From positions 1,054,001 to 1,118,000 of the forward strand of contig NZ_BAABWJ010000001.1 in assembly GCF_040372805.1 (NCBI RefSeq): DNA of 64,000 nucleotides, read 5' to 3'. The notes below the pieces were generated by a model. It saw only the letters and a program-made list of their open reading frames with translations. It had not been told where the DNA came from and made no database searches. The first letter of the stretch is position 1. Each line of letters starts with the position of its first letter. Positions 7,524 to 17,005 of this stretch are shown piece by piece. The stretch comes from Pseudoteredinibacter isoporae_A (GTDB lineage: Bacteria; Pseudomonadota; Gammaproteobacteria; Pseudomonadales; Cellvibrionaceae). The translations under genes were made by a program, and so were the position numbers.

Positions 7524-10034
7524 ATGAATAAGTTTCCGACTAAACCTTTGGCAGCGGTGATCGCGCTCTCGACCGGTATGTATACTGGGTCACACTTTGC
7601 TTTGGCTGAAGAAGTGGTATTGGAAGAGGTTATCGTTACCGTCGAACGGAAAGAACAAAGTTTGCAAGACTATGCGGGTGTCGCACAGGCCTTCAATCAA
7701 GATGCTCTCGATAAACTGGGTGTTGGTACCCAGATACAAAACTTGCAGAACATCGTACCCGGAATGAATATTGCCAATCAGGAAGGCAATATCGAAGTTT
7801 ACATACGGGGTGTGGGTTCCAGTAATAACACCGAATTGGGTGACCCTGGCGCGGCCACCCATGTGAATGGTGTGTACATTCCGAGACCTCGTGGTGTCGG
7901 CTCCATGTTTTTCGATCTCGAACGTGTCGAAGTAAATAAAGGCCCTCAGGGAACTTTGCGTGGGCGCAATGCTACGGCGGGTAGTTTGAATATCGTCGCT
8001 AAAAAGCCGGACTTCGATGGCGTTCACGGGAACGTTGATCTTACGGTGGGTAATTTCAGCACACGCGGCGTCCGCGCAGCAGTGAATCTGCCGGTATCCG
8101 ATGATCTGGCGTTTCGTGCTGCTTTATTAAGCAATGAGCACGATCCATATTTTGAAAATGCCAGCCCCAACAGTTCTCTGAAGGCGGCGGGAGAAGAAGA
8201 CAATCTCTCTGTGCGTCTCTCAATGTTGTGGAATATCGGCGAAAACACCTCTCTCTATCTAGTGGCGGACCAAGTTGATGAAGAAGGTACTGGCTATCCC
8301 GGTGCTCAAACCCGCTCGGCCTTGCTTGGTGGCTCCAGCTTTGAAGATGTAGGTGATCCACGCAGGGTTCTGTATCGCGGTCAAGAAGGTGAGCTTGATT
8401 CGGTCCACAAGGGCGTTATGGCGACGTTGACCCATGATTTTGGTTCGGTGGCCCTGGAGCTGAGCGGCAGCTTCCGTGATCTGGATTTTTACCAGCGCAA
8501 TGCCTCAAACGACGGTATCTTCTACCCGGGTCACGGCGAAGTGAATCCCGAGAACTACAGCACTCAGATTTGGGATACCCGCTCTGAATCGAAAATTTTT
8601 GAGGCACGTCTCTATTCAACAGATGAGGGTCCTCTGAGCTGGACATCCGGTGTGTTTTATTTCGATGAAGATCAGCAGGCGGGACTGTTCAGTCTGAATG
8701 ATTTCGGCACTTGGTATTCCGGTACGGAATACACCATGCCGGATGTGCAGGGTGAATCCACGGCTTTTTACATTGATGGTTCTTACGATATCGACGACAA
8801 ACTGAGCGTCTATGGTGGTGTGCGTTATACCCGCGAAGAAAAATCCCGTTTCGGTATTGGTGGTAACTGGGCGTTTGCCTTCTTCACGCCAGATGATGTT
8901 TGGGGTACCGCCATTCCTTCACGAATTGGGTCACCAGGATTTGTATGGAACGGCCTCGGTCGAAGCGACTTCAATGTGGAAGGGGCCTCGCAAGAGGATA
9001 TGTTCCGCTTTTTGCTGGAAGGTGTGAGCAGCTGGGGCAGCGATGACACGTTAGACGATCAACTTAATTGTGTGTTGGATCCCAACTGCAATGATGTGGT
9101 GATGCCTTGGAGTGGGAGTTCGCCCATTCAGCAACGAGGCCGTTATAAGGACAGCTTTGTCGATTTTCGCGTAGGCGCCAGTTATCAGTTGGATGACGAC
9201 AGTATGGTGTACGCCACCATTTCCACCGGTCATAAATCGGGTGGTTTCAACGATACCTTGGTGATGCCCGATGGCAGCCTGTCTTCCCAGCAATACGACC
9301 CGGAATCGCTGGTGATGTATGAAGTGGGCAGCAAGAACGAATTCCAGATGGGGGACGTTGCCGCGCGTTTAAATGCTTCTGCGTTCTACTACGACTATTC
9401 CGACCAGGTGTTTCAAGTCATTGAAGCGATTGGTGATGATGACAGTGCCAGTTCGCTGCAGAACGTCAACGTTGCCAACTCTGAGATTTTTGGTCTGGAA
9501 CTGGAAGGCAAAGCAGTGTTCGCCAATCAGTTGGTGATCGACGCCAATGTTTTGTTTCTGGAAACTGAAATTAAAGATGGATCGCTGGCCGATACACGTC
9601 AGGCCTGGGGCCCGGATGTGCCCACAGTGGATTTGTCCGGTAATCGTTTGCCTGTTGCACCAGAAGTGACGATCAACCTGGCGCTGTCTCAGGTTTTGGA
9701 CACGTCTTGGGGATCGTTCGATTGGATCGTTTCTGCGCAGTATCGCAGTGACTATTTCCTCAGTATCTGGAACAACAAGGATTACGATCTGGTGGATGGT
9801 CAATCCGTGCTGGGCAATGACCCTCAGTATACGGATGATGTTGATGGCTATGTGAATCTGGATGCGGGTATTGGAGCCAACTTCGGTGAAGATGCGCGTT
9901 TCCGAATCGAACTATTTGGTGCCAACCTGACTGATGAAGTCTATTCATCCAAGGGTATTATTGATCACGGTAACAACCTGCGCTTTACAAACCTGCCGCG
10001 TACTTACGGCATGCGTCTCAAAGTGAACTTCTAA
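7524..10034 (+). CDS. TonB-dependent receptor (beta-glucan locus)
   Basis: Outer-membrane active transporter, 836 aa. It has an N-terminal signal peptide (about 1-29, ending ALAEE), a TonB-box-like EEVIVTVERKEQ, a plug domain (LQNIVPGMNIANQEGNIEVY, RGVGSSNN, GPQGTLRGRNATAGSLNIV) and a long barrel ending RLKVNF with the terminal Phe. The ATG at 7524 is preferred over 7512 because GGAG lies 6 bases upstream of it. It precedes a GH3 enzyme, an SGLT-like symporter and a mutarotase-like protein, so a glucose-containing oligosaccharide is the likely cargo; regulation is likely by the divergent AraC-type protein. Confidence 0.93.
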   Translation: MNKFPTKPLAAVIALSTGMYTGSHFALAEEVVLEEVIVTVERKEQSLQDYAGVAQAFNQDALDKLGVGTQIQNLQNIVPGMNIANQEGNIEVYIRGVGSSNNTELGDPGAATHVNGVYIPRPRGVGSMFFDLERVEVNKGPQGTLRGRNATAGSLNIVAKKPDFDGVHGNVDLTVGNFSTRGVRAAVNLPVSDDLAFRAALLSNEHDPYFENASPNSSLKAAGEEDNLSVRLSMLWNIGENTSLYLVADQVDEEGTGYPGAQTRSALLGGSSFEDVGDPRRVLYRGQEGELDSVHKGVMATLTHDFGSVALELSGSFRDLDFYQRNASNDGIFYPGHGEVNPENYSTQIWDTRSESKIFEARLYSTDEGPLSWTSGVFYFDEDQQAGLFSLNDFGTWYSGTEYTMPDVQGESTAFYIDGSYDIDDKLSVYGGVRYTREEKSRFGIGGNWAFAFFTPDDVWGTAIPSRIGSPGFVWNGLGRSDFNVEGASQEDMFRFLLEGVSSWGSDDTLDDQLNCVLDPNCNDVVMPWSGSSPIQQRGRYKDSFVDFRVGASYQLDDDSMVYATISTGHKSGGFNDTLVMPDGSLSSQQYDPESLVMYEVGSKNEFQMGDVAARLNASAFYYDYSDQVFQVIEAIGDDDSASSLQNVNVANSEIFGLELEGKAVFANQLVIDANVLFLETEIKDGSLADTRQAWGPDVPTVDLSGNRLPVAPEVTINLALSQVLDTSWGSFDWIVSAQYRSDYFLSIWNNKDYDLVDGQSVLGNDPQYTDDVDGYVNLDAGIGANFGEDARFRIELFGANLTDEVYSSKGIIDHGNNLRFTNLPRTYGMRLKVNF

Positions 10035-10051
10035 TCGATATCAATACAGCT

Positions 10052-10072
10052 AGGGGGCTTGCCCCCTGTTTT
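10052..10072 (+). terminator. Terminator-like hairpin between TonB receptor and GH3 genes
   Basis: AGGGGG-CTTG-CCCCCT stem-loop followed by GTTTTC. The T tract is short, so it may be a partial terminator that lowers downstream expression relative to the receptor. Confidence 0.5.
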
Positions 10073-10104
10073 CTGAGCATTCGAAAGTGACAAAAGGGTG
10101 ACGT

Positions 10105-12696
10105 ATGTTGTGCAAAATGACGTGCACGGGTTCCTGGATAAAGGTACTGGCACTGGGCGCTTTGCTTTCTGTGAGCACGGAGAGTATCTCGGACAGCCCA
10201 TCGATAAAAACTCATGATACCGAACGAGATCTGAAGCGGTGGCCAACACTGGCGCCGGTGATTCCACGTGACGAACAGCTGGAATCCAAAATCGATGGCT
10301 TGCTATCTGCAATGTCTGTCGAGGAAAAAGTGGGGCAGCTGATACAACCTGAAATCAAATTCGCGACGGCAGATGACGTGCGAAAATACCACTTGGGTTC
10401 CGTGTTGAATGGGGGTGGTACCGCTCCCAACAACAATAAATACTCAAGTGTGGGCGATTGGGTGGAGATGACGAATGCCTACTACCAAGCGTCGATGGAC
10501 GATTCCGATGGAAAGCTTGCCGTTCCGTTGATCTGGGGAAGTGATGCAGTACACGGTCACAATAATGTCGTTGGTGCGACATTGTTTCCTCACAATATTG
10601 GTTTGGGTGCCGCTCGAGACCCTGAGTTGATTCGCCGCATCGGCGATGCCACGGCAAAAGAGGTTGCTGTCACCGGTGTTGACTGGACTTTTGCCCCCAC
10701 GGTTGCTGTTGCTCGTGATGATCGTTGGGGGAGAACCTACGAGAGCTATTCCGAAGATCCTGAAATTGTTGAGCAGTACGCGAAAATGATGGTGGATGGC
10801 CTGCAAGGTGTGGTGAGCAAACCGTCCTTTCTGGATGAAGAGCATGTCGTAGCAACCGCTAAACATTTTTTGGCCGACGGTGGAACTCATCGAGGTATCG
10901 ATCGAGGTGATGCCAAAATTTCCGAACAAGAACTGGTAGACCTGCACGCGGCTGGTTTTCTGTCGGCGCTGGAATCGGGTGCACAAACCATCATGGCTTC
11001 GTTTAACAGTTGGAATGGTGAAAAGCTTCACGGCAGCCGATACATTCTCACCGATGTCCTGAAGAATAGACTTGGTTTCGATGGCTTTGTGGTTGGCGAT
11101 TGGAATGCCCACCGTTTTGTTGATGGTTGTTCCGTTGACAGCTGTGCTGCCGCCATCAACGCGGGACTCGATATGTTCATGACGCCTTCGGATTGGAAGC
11201 CCCTATATGAAAATACCTTGCGCCAAGTTAAGGAGGGAGAGATTCCCATGGCCAGGGTGGATGATGCCGTCCGACGGATTCTTCGAGTGAAGTTTCGCGC
11301 AGGCCTGTTTGATAAAGGTCCAGTGGACGGTCGAAAGCTGGCCGGTCGAGAAGGGGTGATGGGAGGCAAGAAGAATCGTTTATTGGCTCGAGAAGCCGTT
11401 CGAAAGTCACTGGTTCTGTTGAAGAATAATGGCAAGGTACTGCCTATCCAGCCGAAGGCCAATATCTTGGTGGTGGGTGATGCGGCGAACGATGTCAGTC
11501 AGCAAAGCGGTGGCTGGACCATCAGTTGGCAGGGGACGGGTAACAAGCGAGAAGACTTTAAAAATGCGACGACCATTTTTGAAGGCATCAAAGCGCAAGT
11601 CAGTAAGGCCGGCGGTGAGGCCAACTTTGTTAAATCAGACGACATCGATAATTTTAAATTTGCGAACGCTATGGGACCCGATGCAATTATTTTTGTCTAT
11701 GGCGAACAGCCTTATGCTGAATGGCATGGAGACATTGCCGGCATTGAATACCAGCTTGGTGATAAAGTCGATCTGAATGTGTTGAAGAAACTTGCCAAGT
11801 ACAAGGCTCCGCTGGTTAGCGTGTTTTTGTCCGGAAGACCTCTGTGGGTGAATAAAGAACTCAATGCTTCAGATGCGTTCGTGGCTGCCTGGTTGCCGGG
11901 CTCCGAAGGTGCGGGCATCGCCGACGTCATTTTGAGTGACAGTAAGGGGAATGTTCAGCATGACTTCCAGGGACGTTTGTCTTTTTCCTGGCCCAAGTAT
12001 GTCAATCAGACGGTTCTGAACAAGGGCGATGAAAATTACGATCCTCTCTTCCCATACGGATACGGTTTGAGTTATGCATCGAATGTCGAGTTGAGTGATT
12101 CTCTTAATGAAGATGGTGGAAAGTTCGACTTTGGCAGGTTAGACGATGCTTGGGTTCTGGTGTCCAGAGTTATGCCACCATGGACATTGTTTTTACAGGA
12201 AAAGAATGGTGCTGAGATCAGTGTTGATGGCAATGTCGCGGTCAGTCCAGAATCCAAAGCTGTTAAAGTGATGTCTATTGATCGCGTTTCCCAGGAAGAT
12301 GCGCGTGAAATTGTCTGGAGCGGAGCTGCTGAAGCTTCGATCAGATTCAGTGCAAAGTCTCATCAGGATTTCAAGCCCTACTTGGAAGAAGGTTCCGCAC
12401 TGACCTTTGAAGTTCGTCTTGATGCACCGCTCAATGGAGAAGTTGAACTGGCCTTGTCCTGTGGCGACGCATGTGGCGCAAATATTCCGTTTTCAAAATT
12501 TGTTGATCAGAATCATTTGAAAACCTGGCAGAAAGTGGATATTCCTCTGGCGTGCCTGGCCAAGCAGGGTGTTGACTTCACCCAGGTGAAAACGGCCTTT
12601 TCTCTACAGTCAAAAGACAAAAACACGCTTCAGCTTTCTAATGTGAAAATTGTACCTGTGAAAGGCGTTACCCCTATGCTCTCCTGTTCGGGATAG
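10105..12696 (+). CDS. GH3 exo-beta-glucosidase/glucanase with C-terminal accessory domain
   Basis: Removes glucose from the non-reducing end of beta-glucan oligosaccharides. The 863-aa protein has a signal peptide-like N-terminus, the GH3 (alpha/beta)8 domain (VPLIWGSDAVHGHNNVVGAT, FAPTVAVARDDRWGRTYESY, KHFLADGGTHRGIDRGD), the nucleophile Asp about residue 332 in FVVGDWN, then the alpha/beta sandwich domain (KSLVLLKNNGKVLPI, LPGSEGAGIADVI, PLFPYGYGLSY). About 190 extra residues at the C-terminus resemble the beta-sandwich domain of Pseudoalteromonas ExoP-type enzymes. Periplasmic or surface location is likely. The ATG has GGGTG 5 bases upstream. With the next gene it would supply glucose to the sodium symporter. 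Confidence 0.92.
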   Translation: MLCKMTCTGSWIKVLALGALLSVSTESISDSPSIKTHDTERDLKRWPTLAPVIPRDEQLESKIDGLLSAMSVEEKVGQLIQPEIKFATADDVRKYHLGSVLNGGGTAPNNNKYSSVGDWVEMTNAYYQASMDDSDGKLAVPLIWGSDAVHGHNNVVGATLFPHNIGLGAARDPELIRRIGDATAKEVAVTGVDWTFAPTVAVARDDRWGRTYESYSEDPEIVEQYAKMMVDGLQGVVSKPSFLDEEHVVATAKHFLADGGTHRGIDRGDAKISEQELVDLHAAGFLSALESGAQTIMASFNSWNGEKLHGSRYILTDVLKNRLGFDGFVVGDWNAHRFVDGCSVDSCAAAINAGLDMFMTPSDWKPLYENTLRQVKEGEIPMARVDDAVRRILRVKFRAGLFDKGPVDGRKLAGREGVMGGKKNRLLAREAVRKSLVLLKNNGKVLPIQPKANILVVGDAANDVSQQSGGWTISWQGTGNKREDFKNATTIFEGIKAQVSKAGGEANFVKSDDIDNFKFANAMGPDAIIFVYGEQPYAEWHGDIAGIEYQLGDKVDLNVLKKLAKYKAPLVSVFLSGRPLWVNKELNASDAFVAAWLPGSEGAGIADVILSDSKGNVQHDFQGRLSFSWPKYVNQTVLNKGDENYDPLFPYGYGLSYASNVELSDSLNEDGGKFDFGRLDDAWVLVSRVMPPWTLFLQEKNGAEISVDGNVAVSPESKAVKVMSIDRVSQEDAREIVWSGAAEASIRFSAKSHQDFKPYLEEGSALTFEVRLDAPLNGEVELALSCGDACGANIPFSKFVDQNHLKTWQKVDIPLACLAKQGVDFTQVKTAFSLQSKDKNTLQLSNVKIVPVKGVTPMLSCSG

Positions 12697-12707
12697 TGTG
12701 CGTTGAT

Positions 12708-12733
12708 AGGCGCTCACGGTGAGCGCCTCTTTT
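12708..12733 (+). terminator. Rho-independent terminator after GH3 gene
   Basis: AGGCGCTC / GAGCGCCT stem with a 5-base loop, extendable by two pairs, followed by CTTTTT. It lies 26 bp before the symporter start, so the symporter needs read-through or its own promoter. Confidence 0.72.
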
Positions 12734-12758
12734 TACACAATAATAAGGTAATACACAG

Positions 12759-14315
12759 ATGTCTAAGTTGGATGTATCTGTATTTTTCATCTACGTAGTG
12801 GTTCTCCTGGCGATCGCTTACATTATCTCTCGTGAAAAAGTAGGCCACGAAAAAAGCACCAAAGATTATTTCCTGGCAGGGGGGAGTTTGCCCTGGTGGG
12901 CGATTGGTGCATCACTTATCGCCGCCAATATATCAGCTGAACAAATCATAGGAATGTCCGGTTCCGGTTTTGCTATTGGTTTGGGCATTGCTTCCTATGA
13001 ATGGATGGCGGCCGCAACATTGATTATTGTGGCAAAGTATTGCTTACCCATTTTTCTGAAGCATGGCATCTACACCATGCCGGAATTTCTCGAACACCGA
13101 TTTGACCGTCGGGTAAAAACCGTGATGGCCGTTTTTTGGCTAGGTGTCTATGTATTCGTAAACCTGACGGCCATATTCTGGTTAGGTGCATTGGCCATCA
13201 AGACCATCACTGGTGTCGACAACCTGTATGGAATGATTTTTCTGGCCGCTTTTGCTGCGGCTTACTCGTTGTATGGTGGGCTTAAAGCGGTTGCATTCAC
13301 AGACATAATCCAGGTTGTTATCTTGGTTCTTGGCGGCTTGTTTTTGTCTTACATCTCACTGGATATGGTTTCTGAAGGGCAGGGTGCAATTGCTGGATTC
13401 CAGCTGTTGCAAGATCGGGTGCCCGAAAAATTCGATATGGTCTTGGATAAAGACCATCCTTTTTACGCAAACTTGCCCGGCATTTCCGTGCTGATCGGTG
13501 GTATGTGGATCATGAACCTCTCTTACTGGGGTTTTAATCAGTACATTATTCAGCGAGCGTTGGCGGCAAAAACCCTGCAGGAAGGCCAGAAAGGCATTAT
13601 GTTTGCAGCCTATTTGAAATTACTCATGCCGGTCATTGTTGTGTTGCCAGGGATAGCGGCCGCGGTCTTGCTGACAGATCTGGAAACACCCGATGCGGCT
13701 TACCCTATGATGATGCAGTTTATGCCTGAAGGCATAAAAGGCCTGGTATTCGCAGCGTTAGTTGCGGCCATCGTGTCATCGCTGGGCTCGATGACCAACA
13801 GCATATCGACCATCTTCACGATGGATATCTATGCTTACTATCGCCCTGGAAAGAATCAGAAACACTATGTCACTGTTGGAAGATCGGTCAGCTTGTTTGC
13901 ACTGATTGTCGGTGTTCTTTGTGCAAAGCCGTTATTGGGCAACTTTGAACAAGCTTTTCAGTACATTCAGGAATTCACCGGATTCTTCACGCCCGGCATT
14001 GTGGCGCTGTTTATTTTGGGTATGTTTTGGAAGCAGGCCAGTGCCAACTCGGCCTTGGCAGCAGCCATCGGTTCGGCGCTATTTTCGCTGGCGTTCAAGC
14101 TGTTTTGGCCGGCGCTGCCGTTTATTGATCGTGTGGGCCTGGTTTTTATCGCCTGTGTGTTGCTTGCAGTGTTTGTGGTGTTGGTCGAAGGCAAGAAAGC
14201 GCAACCTGATGTGGCCAAACTATCGGATATGAGTTTTGCAACAAGCCAACAGTTTAATCTACTGGCCGCAGGTGTGGTGTTGGTGTTAACCGCATTCTAC
14301 GTTTCGTGGTGGTAG
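12759..14315 (+). CDS. Sodium/sugar symporter, vSGLT-like (SSS family)
   Basis: Inner-membrane Na+-coupled glucose or galactose importer. The 518-aa protein opens DVSVFFIYVVVLLAIAYIIS and has about 14 transmembrane segments, with family-typical stretches DYFLAGGSLPWWAIGASLIA, AANISAEQIIGMSGSGFAIG and AAIVSSLGSMTNSISTIFTM, the latter on the conserved sodium-site helix. It closely resembles the Vibrio vSGLT transporter group. It follows the GH3 gene and precedes a mutarotase-like protein, so it likely imports glucose released in the periplasm. Substrate is inferred. Confidence 0.92.
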   Translation: MSKLDVSVFFIYVVVLLAIAYIISREKVGHEKSTKDYFLAGGSLPWWAIGASLIAANISAEQIIGMSGSGFAIGLGIASYEWMAAATLIIVAKYCLPIFLKHGIYTMPEFLEHRFDRRVKTVMAVFWLGVYVFVNLTAIFWLGALAIKTITGVDNLYGMIFLAAFAAAYSLYGGLKAVAFTDIIQVVILVLGGLFLSYISLDMVSEGQGAIAGFQLLQDRVPEKFDMVLDKDHPFYANLPGISVLIGGMWIMNLSYWGFNQYIIQRALAAKTLQEGQKGIMFAAYLKLLMPVIVVLPGIAAAVLLTDLETPDAAYPMMMQFMPEGIKGLVFAALVAAIVSSLGSMTNSISTIFTMDIYAYYRPGKNQKHYVTVGRSVSLFALIVGVLCAKPLLGNFEQAFQYIQEFTGFFTPGIVALFILGMFWKQASANSALAAAIGSALFSLAFKLFWPALPFIDRVGLVFIACVLLAVFVVLVEGKKAQPDVAKLSDMSFATSQQFNLLAAGVVLVLTAFYVSWW

Positions 14316-14376
14316 CCGCCATGAGTCGCTTTGTGATCTGTACTGATATTCAAATGCCTGATATTGGAAGCGAGCT

Positions 14377-15282
14377 ATGAAGTATGTCCCGCCACTTTGC
14401 CTGACCGCCGTCCTATGTTTGATTGCAATCGGCACTAAAGCAGAAGCGCCGGCGCGTATCCTGAATGGCGAACAGCTTCGTGTAGAAATACTGCCTGCGC
14501 AGGGCGCTCGTGTGTCGTCATTGACCTGGCGCGGTCAAGAAATTTTGTATCGGCCTGAAAATACGGAAACGTCCAACAATTGGGGGTCAACATTTTGGAT
14601 CAGCCCTCAATCTCTTTGGGGTTGGCCGCCGGTCAGCCGGTTTGATTCTGATGCGTACATCGAATTGGATCGCTCGGCCCAGAGTGTACGTTTGCGAAGT
14701 CAGGAGGCGATGTCTCTGGTGGTTGAGAAAACGCTGACTCTGGATGCCGAATACGGCAATCAAATATTGATGAATTATGACATTCACGCTCAGGCTACAA
14801 CCCCCCGAATTGCCGCCTGGGAGGTGAGTCGCTTTAAACGGCAGGGGCTGGCCGTTTTCAAAGCTCGACCGGGTTCAATTAAAACCATCATGGGGACGGT
14901 GGATTATACCTCAACCCCTGATGGGCTGGTGCTGGTGGATTTTTCACAAGCCAGCCATGAAGGAAAGCTGATTGGCAATAGCGTCAATGGCTGGCTGGCT
15001 TGGTTCAACGCGGGCCTGTTGTATATCAAGCGTTATGAGCCTGTTCCTCTTGACGAGCTGGCGACAGGCGAGGGTGACGTTGAGATATACATCAGCAGCA
15101 CAGCGCCTTATATGGAATTGGAAGTCCAAAGTGCGGCGAGATCTTTAGATAAAGGCCAGACGCTGGGCTTCACGGTACGCTGGTTGTTGTGCGATGTGTC
15201 GAATAGGGCGTGGTCAGCAAACAACAGTCAGTTATTACTGAGGACCATTGAGCAGTGCTTGTCTGGCGAGTTGAACGAGTAG
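14377..15282 (+). CDS. Exported aldose-mutarotase-like protein (DUF4380-type)
   Basis: 301 aa with a signal peptide (about 1-23, cut after TKAEA). The body has galactose-mutarotase-like beta-sandwich features: LRVEILPAQGARVSSLTWRG near the start, WGSTFWISPQSLWGWPP, and IAAWEVSRF in the middle. Proteins of this type are annotated DUF4380 or aldose 1-epimerase-like; anomer interconversion of a sugar is a plausible role but no catalytic His/Glu pair can be confirmed by eye. It lies 61 bp after the symporter, so probably belongs to the same sugar-uptake unit. Could instead be a sugar-binding protein without activity. Confidence 0.7.
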   Translation: MKYVPPLCLTAVLCLIAIGTKAEAPARILNGEQLRVEILPAQGARVSSLTWRGQEILYRPENTETSNNWGSTFWISPQSLWGWPPVSRFDSDAYIELDRSAQSVRLRSQEAMSLVVEKTLTLDAEYGNQILMNYDIHAQATTPRIAAWEVSRFKRQGLAVFKARPGSIKTIMGTVDYTSTPDGLVLVDFSQASHEGKLIGNSVNGWLAWFNAGLLYIKRYEPVPLDELATGEGDVEIYISSTAPYMELEVQSAARSLDKGQTLGFTVRWLLCDVSNRAWSANNSQLLLRTIEQCLSGELNE

Positions 15283-15386
15283 CTCGGCCTCGTACAATCC
15301 GATACAAATCATCTACATATCAACACTAATACTTTGCCGCTGCGATGGCTTTAATGCGCCTACACTACTCGGATAGGAGCAATATC

Positions 15387-16631
15387 GTGACTGTATCTGT
15401 AAAAACCGTTTTGTTGTCTGCTTTGGGAATAAGCGCGCTGAGTTTGCCATTTGCGGAAGCCAGCCAAAAAGCCAGTGCACAGGGAGAGCGCTACAACCTC
15501 AAACTCAAATTAAAACAAGAGACCACTCTGCATCGCATTATTGGTGGTAAACCCAGTGTTAAAGGTGAACGCCCCTGGATGGCCGCTTTGACGATCGGTG
15601 GCCAACAGATTTGTGGTGGCTCGCTGATCGACAAGCAGTGGGTATTGACTGCCGCTCATTGTGTTGAAGATATTCAGGCAAACGAAATGTCGTCTTTTAA
15701 TGTGCGACTCAATGTTATGGACCTGGCGAATGCGAATGAAGGTGAAACAATCGCCGTAACGGCGGTGTATCCCCACGCAAGTTACAGCCAAGGGGCCGCA
15801 GCCGATATTGCTTTGTTGAAATTGGCAACACCGGCCACGGTAGAGCCAGTGACTATTGCTGACAGTCAGTTTATGACAAGTCATGTGCGTCCGGGGATCA
15901 CAACGACGGTGAGTGGTTGGGGTAATCGCAGTGCTTCCGGTGGGGATTTTTCCACAAAACTTCATCAGGTCAATGTGCCTCTGGTCAGTCGTGAGCAATG
16001 CAATGGCCCGCAAGCCTATAACGGGCAGATTGCGGATACTGAAATTTGCGCGGGGTTAGCGGCAGGTGGAAAAGACTCTTGCCAAGGTGACAGCGGAGGC
16101 CCTCTGGTGACAATGCGACAAGGTAAACCGATTCAGTTGGGTGTTGTGAGCTGGGGCGATGGTTGTGCCTTGCCCAATAAATACGGCGTGTACGCGCGAG
16201 TGGCTTCGTTCACCCAATGGGTCGCTCAGGTTAAGAGCGGGCAAGTGGCAGCGGGCGGTAATAGTTCTGGCGGTGGAGGCAATCAGGGCGGTGGGACTTC
16301 GACGCCAAGCCCCGTGGCCGATGGCATGCTGGAAAGTGGTCGCTTGGTACATGGCTTGAGTGACCAGACCAGTGGTCTCAAACATTTCAGCATCCATGTG
16401 CCACAGGGTGCGCGCATCCTTTGGGTGGATATCAAAGGTAACAATGGTGATGCCGATCTGTATTTAAAACACGGCGGCAAAGTAACGGAATCCGATTACG
16501 ACTATGCGCCGTTGATGGATGGCAGTGTTGAAAAGATTTTGCTTCGCAATCCCAAGCCGGGTGTTTGGCATATTGCGATCGGGGCATTTAGTGATTATGA
16601 AGGCCTGGAGTTGATGGCTTTCACTCGCTGA
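15387..16631 (+). CDS. Secreted trypsin-like serine protease (S1) with C-terminal PPC domain
   Basis: Extracellular endopeptidase. From the GTG at 15387 (AGGAGC 6 bases upstream) the 414-aa protein has a signal peptide (ending FAEA), a short propeptide, and mature start IIGGKPSVKGERPWMAAL. The catalytic triad is visible: His91 in TAAHC, Asp140 in AADIALLKL, Ser236 in GDSGGP; paired Cys residues match trypsin disulfides. After a Gly/Ser-rich linker (about 295-310) comes a bacterial pre-peptidase C-terminal (PPC) domain (NNGDADLYLKHGG, PGVWHIAIGAF), usually removed on maturation. An in-frame ATG at 15345 is upstream but would spoil the signal peptide. A strong terminator follows. Confidence 0.94.
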   Translation: MTVSVKTVLLSALGISALSLPFAEASQKASAQGERYNLKLKLKQETTLHRIIGGKPSVKGERPWMAALTIGGQQICGGSLIDKQWVLTAAHCVEDIQANEMSSFNVRLNVMDLANANEGETIAVTAVYPHASYSQGAAADIALLKLATPATVEPVTIADSQFMTSHVRPGITTTVSGWGNRSASGGDFSTKLHQVNVPLVSREQCNGPQAYNGQIADTEICAGLAAGGKDSCQGDSGGPLVTMRQGKPIQLGVVSWGDGCALPNKYGVYARVASFTQWVAQVKSGQVAAGGNSSGGGGNQGGGTSTPSPVADGMLESGRLVHGLSDQTSGLKHFSIHVPQGARILWVDIKGNNGDADLYLKHGGKVTESDYDYAPLMDGSVEKILLRNPKPGVWHIAIGAFSDYEGLELMAFTR

Positions 16632-16637
16632 GATATT

Positions 16638-16665
16638 GGCGCAGCAATGGCTGCGCCGGTTTTTA
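16638..16665 (+). terminator. Rho-independent terminator after serine protease gene
   Basis: GGCGCAGC-AATG-GCTGCGCC, an 8-bp perfect stem, followed by GGTTTTTATT. Confidence 0.82.
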
Positions 16666-16684
16666 TTCTGTAGACAAGGAGGCT

Positions 16685-16999
16685 ATGCCAATGAACCTGA
16701 TTATGCTGGGCCTGTTCAGTGCCTTTACGAGCGCTGAAACGGGTGTTAAACCAGAGCCTGTTTACGGCGTCAGTGTACTGGACGAGCAACGCATCGAGTT
16801 CAAAGTCAAATCAACAGGGTGCACGCGAGCAAGAGACTTCAGTCTCAGCTACGAAAACCGACAAATTCGACTCATTCGGCACCAGGCAGACAAATGCCGA
16901 AGAAAAGCCTACTTGAAAACCATCATTGTGGGTTTGCCCGAACTGGATCACCCGTTTTCTCTCAGTAATCCGTTTGCCGCTCACTCGCTCGAAAAATGA
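16685..16999 (+). CDS. Small exported protein of unknown function
   Basis: 104 aa, preceded by a strong AAGGAGG site. A short hydrophobic N-terminus (NLIMLGLFSAFTSA) looks like a signal peptide with a cut before ETG, leaving about 85 residues with two Cys (STGCTR and ADKCRRK) that could pair in the periplasm. The mature part is basic. I do not recognise the family. It ends 6 bp before the response-regulator gene, so it is probably co-transcribed with the two-component system and could be a periplasmic ligand or accessory protein for the kinase (inference). Confidence 0.65.
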   Translation: MPMNLIMLGLFSAFTSAETGVKPEPVYGVSVLDEQRIEFKVKSTGCTRARDFSLSYENRQIRLIRHQADKCRRKAYLKTIIVGLPELDHPFSLSNPFAAHSLEK

Positions 17000-17005
17000 G
17001 GTAGT

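Noticed and set aside
10444..11112. 222-codon minus-strand frame within the GH3 gene
   Set aside because: Antisense to the conserved GH3 catalytic domain; shadow frame.
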